In this document: positions 24,450-32,406 of the stretch, piece by piece
How the letters are laid out: each line of letters begins with the position of its first letter
Position numbering within the stretch: the first letter of the stretch is position 1
Source: CALZBJ01 sp945619025
GTDB lineage: Bacteria; Pseudomonadota; Gammaproteobacteria; Cardiobacteriales; Wohlfahrtiimonadaceae
Assembly (NCBI GenBank): GCA_945619025.1
Contig: CALZBJ010000006.1
Span: 1-64,000 of the forward strand
Direction: 5' to 3'
Length of the DNA: 64,000 bases
Position numbers and translations under genes: made by a program
The notes under the pieces: model-generated
Database searches by the model: none
Seen by the model: the letters and a program-made list of their open reading frames with translations, nothing else
What the model was told of the DNA's origin: nothing

Positions 24450-25319
24450 ATGACGCACGACCGCAACGGTTCGCATCTCCAAATCGGGCAATATAATCTT
24501 CTTCGCGTAATGCGCTCTAATAAATCCGGTCTTTTTTTAGAAGGCCCGCGTAACGAAGAGGTGTTCCTCCCGAAAAAAGAGATCCCGCGGGATCTTGACG
24601 CAAAACCGGGCGATCTGCTCGAGCTCTTTATCTATACTGATGGTAAGGGGCGTTTTGTCGGCACGACACACAAACCTTATGCCACCGTCGGGCAGTTTGT
24701 GGATCTGGAAGTGATCGAGATTAACGATATCGGGATTTTCCTCAATTGGGGTTTGCCGAAAGATCTCATGCTTCCCTTTAGTGAAGAGGTGGGCACGCTC
24801 TATAAGGGCGATTTTGCCGTGGTATATCTCTATCTCGATCGCCTCAATCGCATCACCGCGACGATGAAATATGAAGGCCATCTCGATCAAACGCCCTTCC
24901 CCTATCAAGAAGGTGAGCCGGTTAATCTCGTCGTTGCGGATAAAACCGGCATGGGCTTTAAGGTGATTATCGAGCACGCGCACTGGGGACTCATTCATAA
25001 AAATGAGGTCTTTATGGATCTCCATATTGGCGATGAGGTCGAAGGATTTATCAAGCGCATTCGTGAAGATGGCAAGATTGATGTCAGCCTGCAACCAACC
25101 CAAAGTAGCGCTCGCTCCGATCTTGAAAACCGCATTTTAGCGATGCTTGAAGAGAAAGATGGGGTGCTCCTTGTGAGCGATAAGAGTGACCCGGAACTGA
25201 TTCATGAAACCTTTGGCGTCAGTAAAAGTAACTTCAAAAAAGCGACCGGCGCACTCTATAAAGAGGGGAAAATCCTCATCGAGCCTTATCAAATTACCCT
25301 AATTGGATTTGAAGGCTAA
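24450..25319 (+). CDS. cvfB: CvfB-type S1 RNA-binding protein
   Basis: A 289-aa protein with tandem S1-like OB folds followed by a winged helix. The N-terminus (G-Q-Y-N-L-L-R-V...G-L-F-L-E-G...E-V-F-L-P-K-K-E-I-P), the central G-I-F-L-N-W-G-L-P-K-D-L-M-L-P and the late D-G-K-I-D-V-S-L-Q-P are characteristic. The C-terminal S-K-S-N-F-K-K-A-T-G-A-L-Y-K is the winged-helix recognition region. Staphylococcal CvfB binds RNA and affects virulence gene expression; a role here is unknown. Confidence 0.88.
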   Translation: MTHDRNGSHLQIGQYNLLRVMRSNKSGLFLEGPRNEEVFLPKKEIPRDLDAKPGDLLELFIYTDGKGRFVGTTHKPYATVGQFVDLEVIEINDIGIFLNWGLPKDLMLPFSEEVGTLYKGDFAVVYLYLDRLNRITATMKYEGHLDQTPFPYQEGEPVNLVVADKTGMGFKVIIEHAHWGLIHKNEVFMDLHIGDEVEGFIKRIREDGKIDVSLQPTQSSARSDLENRILAMLEEKDGVLLVSDKSDPELIHETFGVSKSNFKKATGALYKEGKILIEPYQITLIGFEG

Positions 25320-25351
25320 CGCCAAAAATATTCATTCAAAAAAACTCATCA

Positions 25352-25379
25352 GAAGGCGGATCAATGCGATTCGCCTTTT
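25352..25379 (+). terminator. Intrinsic terminator after cvfB
   Basis: AAGGCG and CGCCTT pair around a short loop, followed by TTTTC. Confidence 0.65.
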
Positions 25380-25457
25380 CACATTCTCCCGCGCAATGCT
25401 ATGATATTCGAGTGACAAGGAGCATATTTGAATAATCATTTTTAAAGGAGGCGACCG

Positions 25458-25685
25458 ATGACTCATTCCATTTCACGCAGAGATTTTTTACAAAAAATAG
25501 CGCATGCCACAGCCAGCGCAGCGTTCTTACTCTCTCCGCTCACAACGCTCGCATCCGTAGCATCACCTGCACAAAAAACGCAACGTTTATCAAATAATCA
25601 TCCCTGTTTAGACGCTCTAACAATTCCCGAGCAGCGCTCCCTTGATTTTGAATCGCACCGCTTCCAATTTCGCAATTGGCGTTAA
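25458..25685 (+). CDS. Small Tat-signal protein, possibly truncated
   Basis: A 75-aa protein with a very strong ribosome site (AAAGGAGGCGACCG). It opens with a classical twin-arginine signal: S-R-R-D-F-L-Q-K at residues 6-13, then a moderately hydrophobic stretch of alanines and leucines to about residue 33. Only ~40 residues would remain after cleavage, ending F-R-N-W-R. Either a very small Tat substrate or the stump of a longer protein cut by an early stop. A terminator follows immediately. No family is recognised for the mature part. Confidence 0.65.
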   Translation: MTHSISRRDFLQKIAHATASAAFLLSPLTTLASVASPAQKTQRLSNNHPCLDALTIPEQRSLDFESHRFQFRNWR

Positions 25686-25728
25686 AAAAACCGAGTCTAA
25701 TATTACTAACATTGGTAAACTCGGTCTT
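25686..25728. terminator. Bidirectional intrinsic terminator
   Basis: ACCGAGT pairs with ACTCGGT around a ~26-nt AT-rich loop; a long A run on the left makes it best for the minus-strand osmC-like gene. Confidence 0.7.
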
Positions 25729-25780
25729 AAACATACGCTTTGATGTTTTCTATGTTTTCTATGCTTTCTTTATAGGATGA

Positions 25781-26206
25781 TTATTTGCGCTCAATGCGTG
25801 AGATCATCGCCGGCGATTCTTTAATCGTTGCGGCAACTGGGCAAAATTGATCGATAAAGTCGGTGAATGTTTTTAACGCTTCATCGCTCGCATCACTTTC
25901 AAAAATATAGCGGGTGCGGATCTCCGTAAACCCTTGCGGCCCGTCAGGATTGGCATCGCGATTAATCCCCAAATCCCCTTCAACTTCCACCTGCACACTC
26001 GTTACTTTAATGCCGTGTTTGCGCGAATAGGCCCGCACCATCATCGCTTTACAGGCACCAATTGCACTCAATAACGCTTCAACCGGCGTAATGCCCTCAT
26101 CATCGGCTTCCGGCTGATCCAAAATGAACGACATCCCCCGTGACTCCGCCGTCACCTGAATGTTTTTATTAAATGTAATCGTCGATTTATAGGTATTACT
26201 CGCCAT
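25781..26206 (-). CDS. OsmC-family peroxiredoxin-like protein (copy 2)
   Basis: A 141-aa OsmC protein, a paralogue of the one at 23041-23490: both share the P-V-E-A-L-L-x-A-x-G-A-C-K block and the F-C-P-V-A / T-C-P-V-A block with the paired redox cysteines. Identity looks moderate, so the duplication is old. Thiol peroxidase activity is inferred. ATG follows AAGGAACTAAC. Confidence 0.87.
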   Translation of the reverse strand: MASNTYKSTITFNKNIQVTAESRGMSFILDQPEADDEGITPVEALLSAIGACKAMMVRAYSRKHGIKVTSVQVEVEGDLGINRDANPDGPQGFTEIRTRYIFESDASDEALKTFTDFIDQFCPVAATIKESPAMISRIERK

Positions 26207-26371
26207 GTTAGTTCCTTTTTATTATTGATTAGATCGGTGAAAACGAATACTGTAACAGGTTTTACCTAGAGGGCAACGATCAAGATCCCTGCCTAAAATA
26301 CCCTATTGATATATTGTCTTATATTATATATTTTATTATTACTCTAAACAGACAAAAAAAGGATCGCTGCA

Positions 26372-26836
26372 GTGCTCGTATTAAAAATTTTAGGCGTGGT
26401 TATCGCCCTTTTTATCCTCCTCGTAATCATTATCGGGTTTAATGAGCATTGCCAAGAAAAGTTTGGGCACCGCTTTTTTACTACGCCGATGTTAGTCGTA
26501 TTGGGCGTTCTTGGCGGAGTGATGATGATCGGACATTCGTGGTATGAATCCTCGCTTGAAACCTACTCCTCAGGCTACGAGCTCTTCAAAATTATTATTA
26601 ATAATGAAACCTCAAACGGCTTAGTAATGATGGCGCTATCCTTGTTCGCCTATATTGGCATTGCCATCTATAACTTTATCAAAACCAATTGGATCTATGG
26701 TTTTTTCGGCACCATTATTCAATTTGGCCTACTCTCATTAATCGCCTATGTTGGAGCGGTGATACTGATCATTGGGGGAATTTTAGCCTTCTTCGGTTCA
26801 ACCTTTTCTCAATCGGTCTATGTGGTGAATAAGTAA
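26372..26836 (+). CDS. Integral membrane protein of unknown function
   Basis: A 154-aa protein with four predicted membrane spans (residues ~4-23, 38-55, 83-103, 112-142) and a short hydrophilic loop around residues 56-80. It starts at GTG with AAAAAAAGGATC upstream. No domain is recognised. It converges with clpB over a shared terminator. Confidence 0.65.
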   Translation: MLVLKILGVVIALFILLVIIIGFNEHCQEKFGHRFFTTPMLVVLGVLGGVMMIGHSWYESSLETYSSGYELFKIIINNETSNGLVMMALSLFAYIGIAIYNFIKTNWIYGFFGTIIQFGLLSLIAYVGAVILIIGGILAFFGSTFSQSVYVVNK

Positions 26837-26865
26837 TTAACTAATAATTAAGTAACACTCCCACA

Positions 26866-26893
26866 AAAAAAGCCCTGTAAACACAGGGCTTCT
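26866..26893. terminator. Bidirectional terminator between the membrane protein gene and clpB
   Basis: AAGCCCTGT-AAAC-ACAGGGCTT hairpin; an A run on the left gives clpB a T run on the minus strand. Confidence 0.8.
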
Positions 26894-26926
26894 CTTAATA
26901 ATTTTATGAAAGCTCGAATGAATCGA

Positions 26927-29530
26927 TTATTCTGCTTGACCGGTGACGGTGAAGTTTAGATCGCCGTCGATATGGACGATATCTTTCGGTTTAAAGTCGC
27001 CTTTGAGGAATGCTTTGGCGAGTTCGTTCTCAAGATGCGTTTGAATCGCACGTTTGAGAGGACGCGCACCGAAGATAGGGTCGTAACCGATTTCGCCGAG
27101 TTTATCGAGGCCGTCATCGCTGATGGTGAGCGTAATTTCATGCTCTGCCATGCGAGCAATCACGCGGTCAACTTGCAGTTTCGCAATGGAACGAATGTGC
27201 TCTTTGGCAAGCGGATGGAAGACCACGATATCATCGATACGGTTGATAAACTCCGGTCTAAAGTGCTGTCCGACCACGGTCATCACCGACTCTTTCATCG
27301 CATCATACTGATCTTTTGAATCAAGATCCGAAAGCGCACGCGCCTGCTCTTGAATGAGATCAGACCCTAAATTCGAGGTCATGATAATCACGGTATTTTT
27401 AAAGTCCACCGTCCGCCCTTGACCATCGGTTAAGCGCCCATCATCGAGCACCTGAAGCAGGATATTAAAGACATCGGGATGGGCTTTTTCCACCTCATCG
27501 AGCAAAATCACCGAGTAAGGACGGCGACGAATCGCTTCCGTTAAATACCCACCCTCTTCGTAACCGACATACCCCGGAGGCGCCCCAATTAAGCGTGCGA
27601 CCGAGTGTTTCTCCATAAATTCCGACATATCGATACGGATCATCGCATTCTCAGAATCAAAGAGGAAATTGGCGAGCGTTTTGGTGAGCTCTGTTTTCCC
27701 AACCCCGGTTGGCCCTAAAAAGAGGAATGAACCAATCGGACGATTCGGGTCAGATAACCCGGCGCGCGAACGGCGAACCGCATCGGAAACCGCAGTAATC
27801 GCCTCTTTCTGACCAATGACATTTTCGCCGAGCACCGCTTCCATACGGAGCAGTTTTTCACGCTCCCCTTCGAGCATACGATTGACCGGAATGCCCGTCC
27901 AGCGCGACACCACATCGGCAATTTCTGCATCAGTAACGCGAGTACGCACTAATTTATGCGCCTCCTCCGTAGGTTTGGCTTCCTGCGCTTCTTTCAGCTG
28001 TTTTTCAAGCTCGGGAATGACGCCATATTGCAGCTCACTCATGCGTGCAAGATTGCCGCGACGACCAGCATCTTCAAGCTCAATGCGAGCTTTATCAAGA
28101 TCTTCTTTGATCGAGGTTGCGCCCTTCATCTCACTCTTTTCTGCTTTCCAACGCTCTTCTAAATCGGCATACTCTTTCTCAAACTCCGCAAGTTCTGCTT
28201 CAAGCGCTGCTAAACGTTTTTTAGAGGCATCATCTTTCTCTTTTTTGATCGCTTCACGTTCGATTTTAAGCTGGATGATTTTACGATCGAGTTTATCCAT
28301 CGATTCCGGTTTCGAGTCGATCTCCATCCGAATCTGGCTGCCCGCCTCATCAATGAGGTCGATCGCTTTATCCGGCAATTGTCGATCGGTAATGTAGCGA
28401 TTTGAGAGCGTTGCCGCCGCCACAATCGCGGGGTCTGTGATCTCAACGCCATGGTGAATTTCATAACGCTCTTTAAGGCCACGCAAAATGGCAATGGTGT
28501 CTTCCACCGAAGGCTCTTCCACTAATACCTGCTGGAAACGGCGCTCAAGGGCGGCATCTTTTTCGATATATTCACGATATTCGTTGAGCGTTGTCGCCCC
28601 GATACAGTGGAGCTCGCCGCGAGAGAGTGCCGGTTTTAATAAGTTCCCTGCATCCATCGCGCCATCGGTTTTACCCGCGCCCACCACCATGTGAATCTCA
28701 TCGATAAATAAAATGATCTGCCCTTCCGCTTTTTGAAGCTCGTTGAGCACCGCTTTTAGACGCTCTTCAAACTCCCCGCGGAATTTCGCACCGGCAATGA
28801 GCGCACCAAGGTCTAAAGATAAAACGCGTTTCCCTTTTAACCCCTCTGGCACCTCATTATTTAAGATCCGCTGCGCCAATCCTTCCACAATCGCGGTTTT
28901 ACCGACGCCCGGCTCACCAATTAAGACCGGATTATTTTTCGTACGGCGAGAAAGCACCTGGATCGCACGGCGAATCTCATCATCACGGCCGATCACCGGG
29001 TCCAGTTTCCCCGATTCCGCTCGCTCCGTTAGATCCACACAATATTTATTCAACGCTTCGCGGTTCGATTCCGCATTGGCATCTTGCACGCTCTCTCCTC
29101 CTCGTACGGCATCAATCGCTGTTTTAAAGGCGGCCAGCGTAATCCCGCTCTCTTTAAGCACTTTCGCTAAATCGCGATTTTCATCTAAAATTCCGAGAAC
29201 AAATACCTCCGAGGAGAGATAACTATCCCCACGGCGATTCATCTCTTTTTCCGCGGCAATTAAGACGCGCTGTAAATTTTGGCTAACATGCAGATCATTC
29301 GAGCCTTCCACTTGGGGAAACTTCGCAATGAGCGCATCAATTTTTTGATTAAGATCCGTTAAATTTGCCCGGCATTGGCGAAATAACGGCACCACCGAAC
29401 CCTCTTTTTGGCTGAGCATCGCACTTAAGACATGCTCGGGCTCAATATATTGATTGAGATTGGCGAGCGCAAGACTCTGCGCGGCACTTAACGCATTTAA
29501 AAAGGCGGCGGTAAATTTATCTTGATTCAT
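26927..29530 (-). CDS. clpB: Disaggregase ClpB (Hsp100)
   Basis: An 867-aa AAA+ chaperone that, with DnaK, extracts proteins from aggregates. Order: Clp N domain (residues ~1-145), AAA1 with Walker A G-E-P-G-V-G-K-T near 205, a long coiled-coil middle domain (~400-530), and AAA2 with G-P-T-G-V-G-K-T near 605, plus I-D-M-S-E-F-M-E-K-H. Full length, no frameshift. ATG follows AGGAGG. It has a textbook sigma-32 promoter (29571-29598), so heat-shock control is directly visible. Confidence 0.97.
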   Translation of the reverse strand: MNQDKFTAAFLNALSAAQSLALANLNQYIEPEHVLSAMLSQKEGSVVPLFRQCRANLTDLNQKIDALIAKFPQVEGSNDLHVSQNLQRVLIAAEKEMNRRGDSYLSSEVFVLGILDENRDLAKVLKESGITLAAFKTAIDAVRGGESVQDANAESNREALNKYCVDLTERAESGKLDPVIGRDDEIRRAIQVLSRRTKNNPVLIGEPGVGKTAIVEGLAQRILNNEVPEGLKGKRVLSLDLGALIAGAKFRGEFEERLKAVLNELQKAEGQIILFIDEIHMVVGAGKTDGAMDAGNLLKPALSRGELHCIGATTLNEYREYIEKDAALERRFQQVLVEEPSVEDTIAILRGLKERYEIHHGVEITDPAIVAAATLSNRYITDRQLPDKAIDLIDEAGSQIRMEIDSKPESMDKLDRKIIQLKIEREAIKKEKDDASKKRLAALEAELAEFEKEYADLEERWKAEKSEMKGATSIKEDLDKARIELEDAGRRGNLARMSELQYGVIPELEKQLKEAQEAKPTEEAHKLVRTRVTDAEIADVVSRWTGIPVNRMLEGEREKLLRMEAVLGENVIGQKEAITAVSDAVRRSRAGLSDPNRPIGSFLFLGPTGVGKTELTKTLANFLFDSENAMIRIDMSEFMEKHSVARLIGAPPGYVGYEEGGYLTEAIRRRPYSVILLDEVEKAHPDVFNILLQVLDDGRLTDGQGRTVDFKNTVIIMTSNLGSDLIQEQARALSDLDSKDQYDAMKESVMTVVGQHFRPEFINRIDDIVVFHPLAKEHIRSIAKLQVDRVIARMAEHEITLTISDDGLDKLGEIGYDPIFGARPLKRAIQTHLENELAKAFLKGDFKPKDIVHIDGDLNFTVTGQAE

Positions 29531-29570
29531 TGAAGAACCTCCTAAAACAATATTTCTTTACTGTTATTAA

Positions 29571-29598
29571 TAATGGGGATCTTTTTGCGGGTTTCAAG
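29571..29598 (-). promoter_or_regulatory. Sigma-32 heat-shock promoter of clpB
   Basis: On the minus strand CTTGAAA and CCCCATTA are separated by 13 bp, matching the RpoH consensus (CTTGAAA N11-16 CCCCATnT) at nearly every position. It lies about 40 bp upstream of the clpB start codon. Confidence 0.9.
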
Positions 29599-29839
29599 AA
29601 CTATTTGATAACTTTAATAGCTCGTTCATATGATTCTAACCATCGGAGATGACATCGATGTTATGTAAAGAAAATGAGGCCGCTGGGGCGCTTTTTCAAG
29701 GCCTGTTGTCGACTTTTTTAGCACCAATTCCCGACAACGGATAATATGATCAATATCAATGAGTTTAGCGTTAAAACAATGCATTATTACTAATAACTGT
29801 CTGTTTAAATCACTATCCTTTTAAAAAGAGAGGCTTTTT

Positions 29840-30388
29840 ATGAAATCCTCACGCGTACAGGGATTCACCCTCATTGAGCTCTTAATTGTCCTTGCCGTTC
29901 TTGGATTACTCTCGGCGTATGCAATGTCGCTCTATCGCGATTATGTGCGCCGTACCCATGTCGGTGAGGGGATTCAACTTGCCACCGCCGCCCGCAATGC
30001 GCTTGGCGAAACCCACGGCATCTATGGCTATATCTATAAAAATGTGGCTCGCGGCAATAATTTTGCTTACGCCCTTGCCAATCCCCGAGAGTTTACCGGC
30101 AATGCCGTCTATTCAATTACAGTTGGTGAAACTTATCCCAATGAGATTGTGATTCGCTATAACGAAAAACTCGATCTGATTAATTATCGTGAAGTGCATA
30201 TGCGCGCCATCTCCGAGCATGGCTCGCTTCGCTGGTATTGTGGCGTATATGAGAATAATCCCCTCTCGGTGGATATTAAAGATCTTCCTGGCAATTGCCG
30301 CCATATTTTCGATAGTACGGGGTTTGATCAAAACCTCGCTTGGGGCGGTCAATTGATGGATGTTCCCAACTATACCGCAGGCCCTTAA
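29840..30388 (+). CDS. Type IV pilin-like protein
   Basis: A 182-aa prepilin with the class III signal: short basic leader M-K-S-S-R-V-Q-G, cleavage before F, then F-T-L-I-E-L-L-I-V-L-A-V with Glu5. A long hydrophobic helix is followed by a globular domain whose two late cysteines (W-Y-C near 132 and G-N-C near 151) would form the pilin disulfide loop. It would be cut and methylated by PilD. It stands alone; assembly genes must be elsewhere. It could be the major pilin or a minor one. Confidence 0.85.
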   Translation: MKSSRVQGFTLIELLIVLAVLGLLSAYAMSLYRDYVRRTHVGEGIQLATAARNALGETHGIYGYIYKNVARGNNFAYALANPREFTGNAVYSITVGETYPNEIVIRYNEKLDLINYREVHMRAISEHGSLRWYCGVYENNPLSVDIKDLPGNCRHIFDSTGFDQNLAWGGQLMDVPNYTAGP

Positions 30389-30484
30389 ACCTCATGAGTT
30401 AACCCTCAACACCTATATTTCTCCTCTGCCTCTGACAATGCTTCATCCTTCCTGAAATAACCTCTACTCATTGTCAAGGGCACT

Positions 30485-30525
30485 AAAAAGCCTGGCGCTC
30501 GCAAAGAACGTCAGGCTTTTTTCTC
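30485..30525. terminator. Bidirectional terminator
   Basis: AAAAAGCCTG and CAGGCTTTTTT arms flank an inner CG/CG; it serves the pilin gene on the plus strand and the permease gene on the minus strand. Confidence 0.8.
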
Positions 30526-30573
30526 TTCATTTCAAGGGATGGCTAGAGCCCCCTTTATGATCACTCTCGTTAT

Positions 30574-31917
30574 TTATTCGGTCTCTTCAACAATGGTACG
30601 ACCCGGAAGTACAAGGTTCAGTACCAGCGCTAAGAGCGAACCGACAGTGATGCCTGATTTTAAGATCTCTTGGAAGAAATCAGGAAGATTACTTAACACT
30701 TCAGGACGCATCGTTACCATTAGCCCGCAGCCAAGCGATACCGCAATGATTAATCCATTACGTTTACTGTTATCCACTGAACCGAGCATTTGAACGCCAG
30801 CGGTCACAATCATCGCAAACATCATCAAGCCCGCACCGCCTAATACTGGACGTGGAATTGAGAAGATGAGCGCGCCAAAGACAGGGAAGAGTCCGGCAAT
30901 CACTAAAAGTACGCCGGTAAGTGCGACAACGTGACGGCTCGCAACGCCGGTGAGTGAGATCACCCCGATGTTTTGTGCAAATGAAGAGAAAGGGGTTGTG
31001 GACATCACCGCCGCGAGCGCAGAGCCCAATCCATCACATAAAATCCCGCCTTTCATATGTTTACCAGTAATTTTTGTGCCGGTTGCTTCACCAAGCGCGA
31101 GGAAGTTGCCGCTCGATTCCACAATGGTCACAAGGTAGGCAATGCTCATACCGATAATCCCTGAGATGGGGAAGCTCAAACCAAAGTGAAGCGGTTGTGG
31201 TAAGGCAAAGAGTTCTGCATTTTGAACCGAACTCACATCCACAAGGCCTAAGTTTAAGCCCATCACTTTATCTAAAATCGCCGCCACTAAATAGCCCACC
31301 ATCATGCCGATCACAATGGCCGCAGAGGCGAAAATCCCCCGTCCCCACTGAACAAGAACGATCACCAGCGTCATTACAAAAGTGGCTAAACCGATATTGG
31401 CAATGGAAGCGTAATTGGCATCACCCACTTGTCCGCCAGCAAACCAGTCAACGCCCACAGGAATAAGGCTTAGACCGATCATCGTGACCACAGTTCCCGT
31501 TACAACCGGTGGGAAGAGTTTACGAATCTGGGGCATAAAGAAACTGCCGATAATCATCACCAGTGACGCCACAAGCGAGGAGCCTAAAATGCCCGACATA
31601 TTCGCAGGACCATCAGGGTTATACCCAACAGCAAGCGCCGCAGCAACGAAGGTAAAACTCGTCCCCATCACTGAAGGAAGACGAATCCCGATCGGACCAA
31701 GACCGCGACACTGGATAAAGGTGACAACGCCGGACACTAAAAGCGCAGCATTAACAAGGGCAACGGTATCTTCACTTGGAAGCTGTAAAACGCCCCCGAT
31801 CACAAGGGGCACCGCGATAATACCGCCGAGCGCGGCTAATAGATGTTGGGCAGCAAGAAGCCATGATAAGCCGAAGGAAGGTTTATCATCTACGTTATAT
31901 AACAATTGATTATTCAT
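30574..31917 (-). CDS. NCS2-family uracil/xanthine-type permease
   Basis: A 447-aa nucleobase:cation symporter with about 14 spans. The NAT signature Q-N-I-G-V-I-S-L-T-G is present near residue 310, together with the E-S-S-G-N-F-L-A-L-G-E region near 265. The sequence resembles xanthine/urate permeases slightly more than UraA, but substrate calling needs comparison. The start at 31917 is chosen because the upstream extension to 31962 lacks a ribosome site; even this ATG has a weak one. Confidence 0.9.
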   Translation of the reverse strand: MNNQLLYNVDDKPSFGLSWLLAAQHLLAALGGIIAVPLVIGGVLQLPSEDTVALVNAALLVSGVVTFIQCRGLGPIGIRLPSVMGTSFTFVAAALAVGYNPDGPANMSGILGSSLVASLVMIIGSFFMPQIRKLFPPVVTGTVVTMIGLSLIPVGVDWFAGGQVGDANYASIANIGLATFVMTLVIVLVQWGRGIFASAAIVIGMMVGYLVAAILDKVMGLNLGLVDVSSVQNAELFALPQPLHFGLSFPISGIIGMSIAYLVTIVESSGNFLALGEATGTKITGKHMKGGILCDGLGSALAAVMSTTPFSSFAQNIGVISLTGVASRHVVALTGVLLVIAGLFPVFGALIFSIPRPVLGGAGLMMFAMIVTAGVQMLGSVDNSKRNGLIIAVSLGCGLMVTMRPEVLSNLPDFFQEILKSGITVGSLLALVLNLVLPGRTIVEETE

Positions 31918-32095
31918 ATTTGAACTTTTTGAGACAAAAGGGAGGAGGAAAATCGATATCAATTTTGCCTAAAGCGCGTCTCAAAATAAGAGGTGAGCCA
32001 TCCAATCTCAACAGAGCTTATTTTATAGATGCAGTCGTAACTGATAGCGAAAATAAGCAAAATTCCTATCTTGCGCGGTATTGTACAGCAAAATT

Positions 32096-32127
32096 AAAAA
32101 AAGAGGCGAAAAGGCCTCTCTTTTTTA
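32096..32127. terminator. Bidirectional terminator of the feo operon
   Basis: AGAGGC-GAAAAG-GCCTCT hairpin with A run left and T run right; it lies 28 bp past feoC. Confidence 0.8.
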
Positions 32128-32154
32128 TCTTAACTGTAAGATACTTTAACGCCG

Positions 32155-32406
32155 TTAAAAAATCTGGCTCCACTCATACAATTCATCTTGAACCGTTCCT
32201 CGATTCACCGAGCAGCCACCGCAACCGCCGCTTGGTCTACACGAGCCACATCCGCCGGCTGAAACGCGCGTCACCAGTCCTTTGCCGATCCAGCGCTCAA
32301 CCATCTCTTTGGCTACATCCATCGGGAGATTGAAGTGATTGGCAAGACGCTGCAGGCTCACAATCTCTTCAGTACGAATGTAGTCGCGAATTTGAATGAG
32401 TAACAT
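32155..32406 (-). CDS. feoC: FeoC-like ferrous iron transport regulator
   Basis: An 83-aa winged-helix protein (I-R-D-Y-I-R-T-E-E-I-V-S-L-Q-R-L-A-N-H-F) followed by four clustered cysteines (G-G-C-G-S-C-R-P-S-G-G-C-G-G-C) that bind an Fe-S cluster or iron in other FeoC proteins. FeoC acts on FeoB stability or activity. It overlaps the feoB stop by one base (TAATG), so translation is coupled. Confidence 0.85.
   Translation of the reverse strand: MLLIQIRDYIRTEEIVSLQRLANHFNLPMDVAKEMVERWIGKGLVTRVSAGGCGSCRPSGGCGGCSVNRGTVQDELYEWSQIF

Noticed and set aside
27816..28397. 193-codon plus-strand frame opposite clpB
   Set aside because: Serine/arginine-rich shadow of clpB codons with no ribosome site.
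31415..31909. 164-codon plus-strand frame opposite the NCS2 permease
   Set aside because: Antisense shadow; no start signals.
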